Shown here: one piece after another, positions 6,920-11,349 of the stretch
How positions within the stretch are numbered: position 1 is the stretch's first letter
How the letters are laid out: every line of letters starts with the position of its first letter
DNA from: an uncultured Eubacteriaceae bacterium
Lineage (GTDB): Bacteria > Bacillota > Clostridia > Lachnospirales > CAG-274
Direction: 5' to 3'
Length of the DNA stretch: 11,349 nucleotides
NCBI GenBank assembly: GCA_947565475.1
Contig: CANOGI010000051.1
Span: 1 to 11,349, forward strand
Made by a program: the position numbers and the translations under genes
The notes under the pieces: generated by a model
Told to the model about the DNA's origin: nothing
Database searches by the model: none
The model's input: only the letters and a program-made list of their open reading frames with translations

Positions 6920-9900
6920 ATTTAATTTCTACAGGAGTAGAGGGAGCATTAGGATTTGGAATAGGAATTTCTTCTGTATTTGCCGCAAGATTGCCGTCTG
7001 GTAAAATTTGACTTTCACTACCTTCGCCATTTACAGGTCGTGTAAGAGTGTACAAAAATGCCAAAACTTTTGCCGCTCTCGCTCTTGTAACTTCTTGTTT
7101 AGGCTCAAATTTTGTTCCGTTTGTATAAGTCCCTCTTGACACAGCTGTATCGGCTCTCATAAGACCAAGGTTATATACTTCTTTTGATTTCCCATAAAGA
7201 GCCGTATTAAAGTTTTTAGAATCCGCTACGTCCTCTAATTTTGTCCAGTCTTTAAGAGGATAATAATTTCCAGAAGTAGGCGCGAAATTCGGGTCATAAT
7301 CAGGATGATCGGGAGCAAGAGAAGTTCCGTTATACTTTGTCATATAAACAGGTTTTTCCCAGTTTCCGTCTTTATTTTTTCCATATTTTAATAGATATGC
7401 GTCATAAAGAATTGCTGCCATAGCTTCTCTTGTTAATTTAGCGTCAGCAGGAATAATTGTTGTCTCAACAAATTTAGGTTCAGTGTTTTCAATAAGGTTA
7501 GCGGAAACAGTTGTGTTTCCTTTAACCGTAAAGGTACATTCTTTTTTTAGACCACTACCAATAGCGTCATTAACTTTTATCCCATTTAATAAAATGGAAT
7601 CTATTAACCAATCATTGTTTTCTCTTTCAACAATAACTCTTATTGTTGTTCCATCTGAAACGGAAAGTGAGTTTGTGCTATTCTCATATTCGTTAGCGAA
7701 CTGAACGCCAAATAATCTGCCTGTTCCACTAACCACGTAAAGTTGATATTCATTACCGGCTTCTACCGTGAAATCAACAGAGTTAAAAACGCTAGCGCCA
7801 TCCTCTTCTTTTTTTCCTGTTATATATTTTATCTCTGTTTTGTCTGAATTTACGTTTTTACAAACAATATCTTTGCTATTGCCAGCTTTCATATATAAAG
7901 TTAATGTGCCGTTTGCTTTTGCCATATAGGTAAACTCTCTGCCGTCGTTACGAATTTCAATATAATCTGTTTTTACGTCGCTGTTATTAAATACACCTTT
8001 TCCGTCTGTTCCACTTACAATTCTTGAAGGCGATGTTAAGGTAAAGTAATCATTGTCGGAAATAACGGAGTTTGCCTCAATTTGTTTAACATTAGCGCTA
8101 TATGTTTTATGGTCGGACTCGTTATAAATAGTAATCTTAGCGCCTTCTGGCTTATTAACGGTTACTTTTTTTAATTCTCCCTCGGAGGTGGTGATTTTAT
8201 ATGTTTCACATAATGGTTTCATACTTTCAAGAGAATCCCATACGAATACTGAATCAGCCTCAATTCCGTTTATTGTATAGGCACTTTTGTCTCCTGAAAT
8301 ATCAGCGGTTTTGAGGTCTTGTAGTTTTTCACCATTATATTTGGCGGCGACAATAACTCCCTTGTCTATATTATTTAAATTAACCACTGTATTACCATCC
8401 AAGACATTAGCTTCGACATTACCCAAGGTTGAGGTTAAAGAAGTCGATTTAAGAGAAATATTTTGAGAATCAGAGCTATATACGTTTTCATCGTTTTTAA
8501 CTGACATAAGAGAAACGTTGCCTTCTTTTTGAAGCTCCTCATAAGTTTTTGTATAGCTTGTCAATGAGTTTTTCTCAAGACCAAAAGCCTTTTCAACACT
8601 TCTGGCGAAATCTCCTACCGTTATTATATTTGTGGGATAAAACTTATTGTTTGAATCTTTTTTCATAATTCCAAGCTGTAAAAGCTTTTCAATAGAGTTT
8701 CTATAATAATAATTTTCTTTTGGTTGTTGTTCAGCCCCAGGAACAACTCCTTTGGCGCTTACGTCCACAGCCATTTCAGGAAATACCGCTGACCAATCGC
8801 CGGACTGCGCCGCCGTTTTAACATCATTTTTCATATAAGACGTAAGTTCTGTCATAATATCTTTATCGTTATATGTATCTTCCGTCGCTACAGACTGGTC
8901 GTATATACTTTGCAACATAATACGGCACCATTGTCTCGCCGCCGCCTCTCTATAATGAGTACCGTCTGATTTTTCCTGTCCATTCGCCTGGCTCGCTCCA
9001 TCGCTTGCCGCGGGGGTTTCGCCCGCCTCAAAACTGTTATATATTCCAAAAATTTCGTTGGCGTCTAAAGAATCGATGTATTCTTTCGCTCCAGAGTAAA
9101 GTTCAACTAACCCTACTTTCGTATCTGTTTTAGCTTTCGCCCTCATATTTCCCGGAGCGTCAGGATTAAAACCATTAGGCTTTGACGTGTTTTCCGAATA
9201 TCTTCCGTTACCTGTTCTTGGCATAGATGTCACAAGTACAGGAGTCATACCTCTCGCTTTTATCGCTGTGACATACATATCAAGCCATTCATTATATAAA
9301 GCGTTATTTTCCTCTAATGTACCATATTGTGTACCACGTATAAAACGGCTTGTCGGGCTACCGCTCTCATCGTTATGAGCGGAATGTATAAAGACAAAGT
9401 CACCTTCTTTTCCTCTCATAAGAATGTCGTCTATTCTTCCCTCAGTATAATTGCTTTTCATAGCACGACCGCCCATTGAGTAGTTAACCACATTTACTTT
9501 TTCAGAATCAAAATAATCAATTAGAGTTTGCCCCCATGTGCTTATAGTTGAAATAAAAGTATAAGTTTTTTGCGTCGAATCTCCCAAAATATGAATAGTT
9601 GGTTTATCACCAGCTGCATTTGGATTAATAGATGTAATTTTTATTGATTTTACACCTACAGTTTTTGGTGAGTTTGGGGTTGGAAGTTTATTTGGTTCAA
9701 TTTCTATTTCTATAAAATCTTGTCCCGTCACAAAGTCATAAGTCCATTTTGAACCTTCCCATTTAGCTGAAGTCAATCTTCTTACAAGCCCAGCCGTGTC
9801 CCAAGGGCTTGTACCTGTAAGTCTGTCAGCACGCATACCTGTTGGGGCGACCCATGTATCGGAAGAGTCTCCAGTGACTTCAACCTCAAGGTGATAAGCG

Positions 9901-10262
9901 CCCGGAGCGTTTGTGTCAACTCTGTAAATTAAACCGCCATAATTCCAATCTTCTGAGTCGACATATTTTAAATATTTCCCATCGCTTTCGGTAACTTGCG
10001 CTCCGTTGGCTGAAGTTACACTAATTTTGGATGTGTCTGCAACTTCTCTTTTTGCTTTTTCCGGTAAAATAGCGTTTGTTTTTGAGATAAATCCTTCCCC
10101 AGTTTCCTCACTATAAACGGGAACGCCACTCATCGTCGTAAAGTTGACATCAACAGAAAAATTTGTTCTCGCATTATCCGCTAAAATATTTGTGGGCGTA
10201 AAAGCCATTGTAAACATAATTACGGACGATAATAAAGCTGATGTCAATTTTTTTAATTTCAT
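6918..10262 (-). CDS. Secreted SLH-anchored SGNH/GDSL esterase, rhamnogalacturonan-acetylesterase-like
   Basis: The product has 1114 residues. A signal peptide at 1-29 ends near NILA. Residues about 35-212 look like a carbohydrate-binding beta-sandwich. The SGNH hydrolase domain (about 222-455) keeps all blocks: GDST with nucleophile Ser229, YSMGG with Gly264/265, HND with Asn297, and DGTH with Asp433 and His436. The layout resembles family CE12 esterases, which remove acetyl groups from pectic polysaccharides; the exact substrate is inferred. One SLH-like repeat follows at about 515-575. Then come linker beta regions (590-730), a second binding-type sandwich (about 735-858), an InlB/Flg-like repeat (about 865-925), and two SLH-like repeats at about 935-1075 with LTREAMA and VTRARAA. 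SLH repeats tether proteins to cell-wall polymers, so the enzyme is probably displayed on the surface. The start is set by AAAGGAG 9 bases before the ATG. The gene stands alone, without neighbouring pectinase genes in the window. Confidence 0.88.
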   Translation of the reverse strand: MKLKKLTSALLSSVIMFTMAFTPTNILADNARTNFSVDVNFTTMSGVPVYSEETGEGFISKTNAILPEKAKREVADTSKISVTSANGAQVTESDGKYLKYVDSEDWNYGGLIYRVDTNAPGAYHLEVEVTGDSSDTWVAPTGMRADRLTGTSPWDTAGLVRRLTSAKWEGSKWTYDFVTGQDFIEIEIEPNKLPTPNSPKTVGVKSIKITSINPNAAGDKPTIHILGDSTQKTYTFISTISTWGQTLIDYFDSEKVNVVNYSMGGRAMKSNYTEGRIDDILMRGKEGDFVFIHSAHNDESGSPTSRFIRGTQYGTLEENNALYNEWLDMYVTAIKARGMTPVLVTSMPRTGNGRYSENTSKPNGFNPDAPGNMRAKAKTDTKVGLVELYSGAKEYIDSLDANEIFGIYNSFEAGETPAASDGASQANGQEKSDGTHYREAAARQWCRIMLQSIYDQSVATEDTYNDKDIMTELTSYMKNDVKTAAQSGDWSAVFPEMAVDVSAKGVVPGAEQQPKENYYYRNSIEKLLQLGIMKKDSNNKFYPTNIITVGDFARSVEKAFGLEKNSLTSYTKTYEELQKEGNVSLMSVKNDENVYSSDSQNISLKSTSLTSTLGNVEANVLDGNTVVNLNNIDKGVIVAAKYNGEKLQDLKTADISGDKSAYTINGIEADSVFVWDSLESMKPLCETYKITTSEGELKKVTVNKPEGAKITIYNESDHKTYSANVKQIEANSVISDNDYFTLTSPSRIVSGTDGKGVFNNSDVKTDYIEIRNDGREFTYMAKANGTLTLYMKAGNSKDIVCKNVNSDKTEIKYITGKKEEDGASVFNSVDFTVEAGNEYQLYVVSGTGRLFGVQFANEYENSTNSLSVSDGTTIRVIVERENNDWLIDSILLNGIKVNDAIGSGLKKECTFTVKGNTTVSANLIENTEPKFVETTIIPADAKLTREAMAAILYDAYLLKYGKNKDGNWEKPVYMTKYNGTSLAPDHPDYDPNFAPTSGNYYPLKDWTKLEDVADSKNFNTALYGKSKEVYNLGLMRADTAVSRGTYTNGTKFEPKQEVTRARAAKVLAFLYTLTRPVNGEGSESQILPDGNLAANTEEIPIPNPNAPSTPVEIK

Positions 10263-10292
10263 ACAATCGCACTCCTTTACTTTAAAAAATGT

Positions 10293-10330
10293 TAATTAAC
10301 TATCAAAGCGGTTTTCATGATAATTAATTA
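10293..10330 (-). promoter_or_regulatory. Leader hairpin upstream of the esterase gene
   Basis: A 13-bp inverted repeat (10293-10305 with 10318-10330) with a 12-base loop. The only mismatch becomes a G-U pair in the esterase transcript. It lies in the inferred leader, about 30 bases before the start codon, and could affect mRNA stability or serve as an operator. No function can be assigned. Confidence 0.45.
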
Positions 10331-10411
10331 GCGATTTTTTTATATTTGTATAAAAATTATAAAATTTTTACAGTTTACTTATCTATAAAAACTATAATTT
10401 TTTACTACTAT

Positions 10412-10440
10412 ATTATATAACAAAACAAAATATTTTGATA
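10412..10440 (-). promoter_or_regulatory. Probable esterase promoter with weak -35
   Basis: Minus-strand TATAAT (10417-10412) has a perfect -10 match, but 17 bases upstream the -35 is TATCAA, which fits poorly. Two direct repeats sit immediately upstream, a layout expected of an activator-dependent promoter. The leader would be about 140 bases. Other AT-rich -10 matches lie closer to the gene, so the choice is uncertain. Confidence 0.4.
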
Positions 10441-10441
10441 G

Positions 10442-10473
10442 TACCAGTTTGAAAAAAATATAAGATACCAGTT
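10442..10473 (-). repeat. Direct repeat pair AACTGGTA, candidate activator site
   Basis: Minus-strand AACTGGTA occurs at 10473-10466 and 10449-10442, 24 bases apart, adjacent to the weak -35 of the esterase promoter. Two same-facing copies next to a poor -35 are typical of AraC-type regulator sites; the regulator is not in the window. Confidence 0.4.
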
Positions 10474-10526
10474 GTATAGCGGCAAATATTTTTATATGTT
10501 TTTTCATAAAAATTGTTTTAATAAAG

Positions 10527-10555
10527 TTGACTTTTTTTAATTTGTATGATATTAT
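10527..10555 (+). promoter_or_regulatory. rnpB promoter
   Basis: TTGACT (10527-10532), a 17-base spacer and TATTAT (10550-10555). The expected start of transcription, about 10562, coincides with the 5' end of RNase P RNA. Confidence 0.75.
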
Positions 10556-10561
10556 TAACAA

Positions 10562-10896
10562 TGAGTAAGTTGAGTGGTCGCGTGCTTTTTGCATGAGGAA
10601 AGTCCGAGCTCCATAGGGCAAGAGTGCCGGGTAACACCCGGTGAAGGTAACTTTAAGGATAGTGCAACAGAAATAAACCGCTTATTTATATAAGTAAGGG
10701 TGGAAAGGTAAGGTAAGAGCTTACCGTGTCTTTGGCGACAAAGATGGTCTATGTAAACCCCACTCGGAGCAAGACCGAATTGAAACAAAAGGAGCTGCCC
10801 GTTCCGTTTCAGGTAAAGGTCGCATGAAATTACAGGCAACTGTGATTCCAGATAGATGACCATTCACGACAGAACTCGGCTTATAGACTTGCTCAC
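10562..10896 (+). ncRNA. rnpB: RNase P RNA, class A
   Basis: This is the catalytic RNA that trims the 5' leader from tRNA precursors together with the RnpA protein. The universal core is clear: GAGGAAAGTCCGAGCTCC near 10595, AGGGCA, GTGCCGGGTAACACCCGG, AGTGCAACAGAAA, GGGTGGAAAGGTAAGGTAAGAG, CCCACTCGGAGCAAGACC, and at the 3' end AGATAGATGACC, ACGACAGAAC and CGGCTTATAGACTTGCT. The ends pair as P1: AGTAAGT (10564-10570) with ACTTGCT (10887-10893). The order and sequence of the blocks parallel the E. coli type, so it is class A rather than the Bacillus class B. Its own promoter and terminator flank it. Open frames on the opposite strand here are not genes. Confidence 0.97.
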
Positions 10897-10911
10897 TAAA
10901 TATTGATAAAC

Positions 10912-10947
10912 AAATACCATCTGTTATAATACTTACAGATGGTATTT
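10912..10947 (+). terminator. rnpB terminator
   Basis: A perfect 13-bp stem AAATACCATCTGT (10912-10924) with ACAGATGGTATTT (10935-10947) and a 10-base loop, followed by TTAA. It begins 16 bases after the end of rnpB. Confidence 0.8.
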
Positions 10948-11127
10948 TAATGATATATATTTTAAAATTGAAGATTAAAAAGTAAATTTTTAATAAATAT
11001 ACAGATTATATTTGCCGCAATCTACAAAATTTTTATTAAGAATTAATAAAATAATACCTTAACATATCAGTTTTTAGAACTTGTTTGTTCATTCTTTATA
11101 CTGGTTTGTTATAGATAGATGATACTT

Positions 11128-11342
11128 ATGATGTTTTTTTATATTGACGATACTTTGTTGAATTTTAGGGATACGGAATTAAACAGATTTAAAAAAAATT
11201 TTTGATAAATATATTTTTTACGTCAGAGAAACTTAGAAGTTCTAAACTTTCTCGTAAAATTTTTGATATGGCTTATGAAATGAATAATATTAAATTTAAG
11301 GAATGTTATTATATTTATGATGAAATTAAAATGGATAGGTAG
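11128..11342 (+). pseudogene. Decayed HAD-family hydrolase fragment
   Basis: From the tandem ATG (11128/11131) the frame gives MMFFYIDDTLLNFRDTELNRFKK-like sequence and stops at TGA 11203-11205. HAD phosphatases of the YjjG type start with a motif like FFDIDDTLLDF, so the match is good, but the catalytic Asp is Tyr here (TAT instead of GAT). Just after the run of eight A the reading continues in other frames: IFDKY, and later IFDMAYEMNNIKFKECYYIYDE in frame 11220-11342, which resembles the late HAD segment IFExAxxxLxIxPEECxxVGD. The middle of the protein is missing. There is no ribosome binding site. I read this as a broken, internally deleted gene; the right edge may hide more of it. An unrelated short AT-rich frame is the alternative. 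Confidence 0.45.
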
Positions 11343-11349
11343 CCTGTTG

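Noticed and set aside
10379..10863. Two minus-strand open frames of 80 and 102 codons
   Set aside because: They lie across rnpB, its promoter and the esterase promoter region; the RNA gene explains the sequence and the peptides look like no protein family.
11031..11051. 8-bp A/T-only hairpin TTTTATTA/TAATAAAA
   Set aside because: Such stems are expected by chance in DNA this AT-rich, and no gene or T-run is positioned to use it.

Overview
The window is AT-rich DNA with Shine-Dalgarno sequences of the GGAGG type, a class A RNase P RNA, surface proteins with SLH and copper-amine-oxidase-like domains, and strings of Ile, Lys, Asn, Tyr and Phe codons. This fits an anaerobic low-GC Firmicute of the class Clostridia, probably gut or plant-fibre associated. 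The standard code works throughout. No phage, CRISPR, tRNA or intact transposase gene is visible.

Left part (1-4943, all minus strand): one apparent operon reading leftwards from a good sigma-A promoter at 4915-4943. It encodes (i) a 391-residue protein that looks like the N-terminal half of the DUF5717 family, apparently started from an ATT codon; (ii) a 905-residue helical-repeat protein that looks like the remainder and C-terminal domain of DUF5717; and (iii) the ATPase half of an Hsp70/DnaK-type chaperone, cut by the left edge. The Shine-Dalgarno of the Hsp70 gene overlaps the stop of gene (ii). Hsp70 next to DUF5717 is, from memory, a recurring and uncharacterised Clostridia arrangement. 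Here the partner is split into two polypeptides, and this cassette is the best candidate for an undescribed system in the window.

Middle (4944-6240, plus strand): a divergent promoter and a roughly 200-nt leader with several potential stems precede a secreted protein with a copper-amine-oxidase-like N-terminal domain, an acidic Ser/Glu linker and a small C-terminal beta domain. A hairpin follows the gene.

6241-6864 has no convincing gene. It holds a 210-bp MITE-like element (6541-6750) with perfect 12-bp terminal inverted repeats, a 7-bp flanking direct repeat and several internal palindromes.

6865-10440 (minus strand): a secreted, SLH-anchored, multidomain SGNH/GDSL esterase, probably a pectin-type deacetylase, with a terminator at its stop codon, a 5' leader hairpin, and direct repeats next to a promoter with a weak -35. 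The gene is likely to be activator-controlled.

Right part (10527-11349, plus strand): rnpB with its own promoter and terminator, then AT-rich spacer and the decayed remains of a HAD-family hydrolase gene reaching the right edge.
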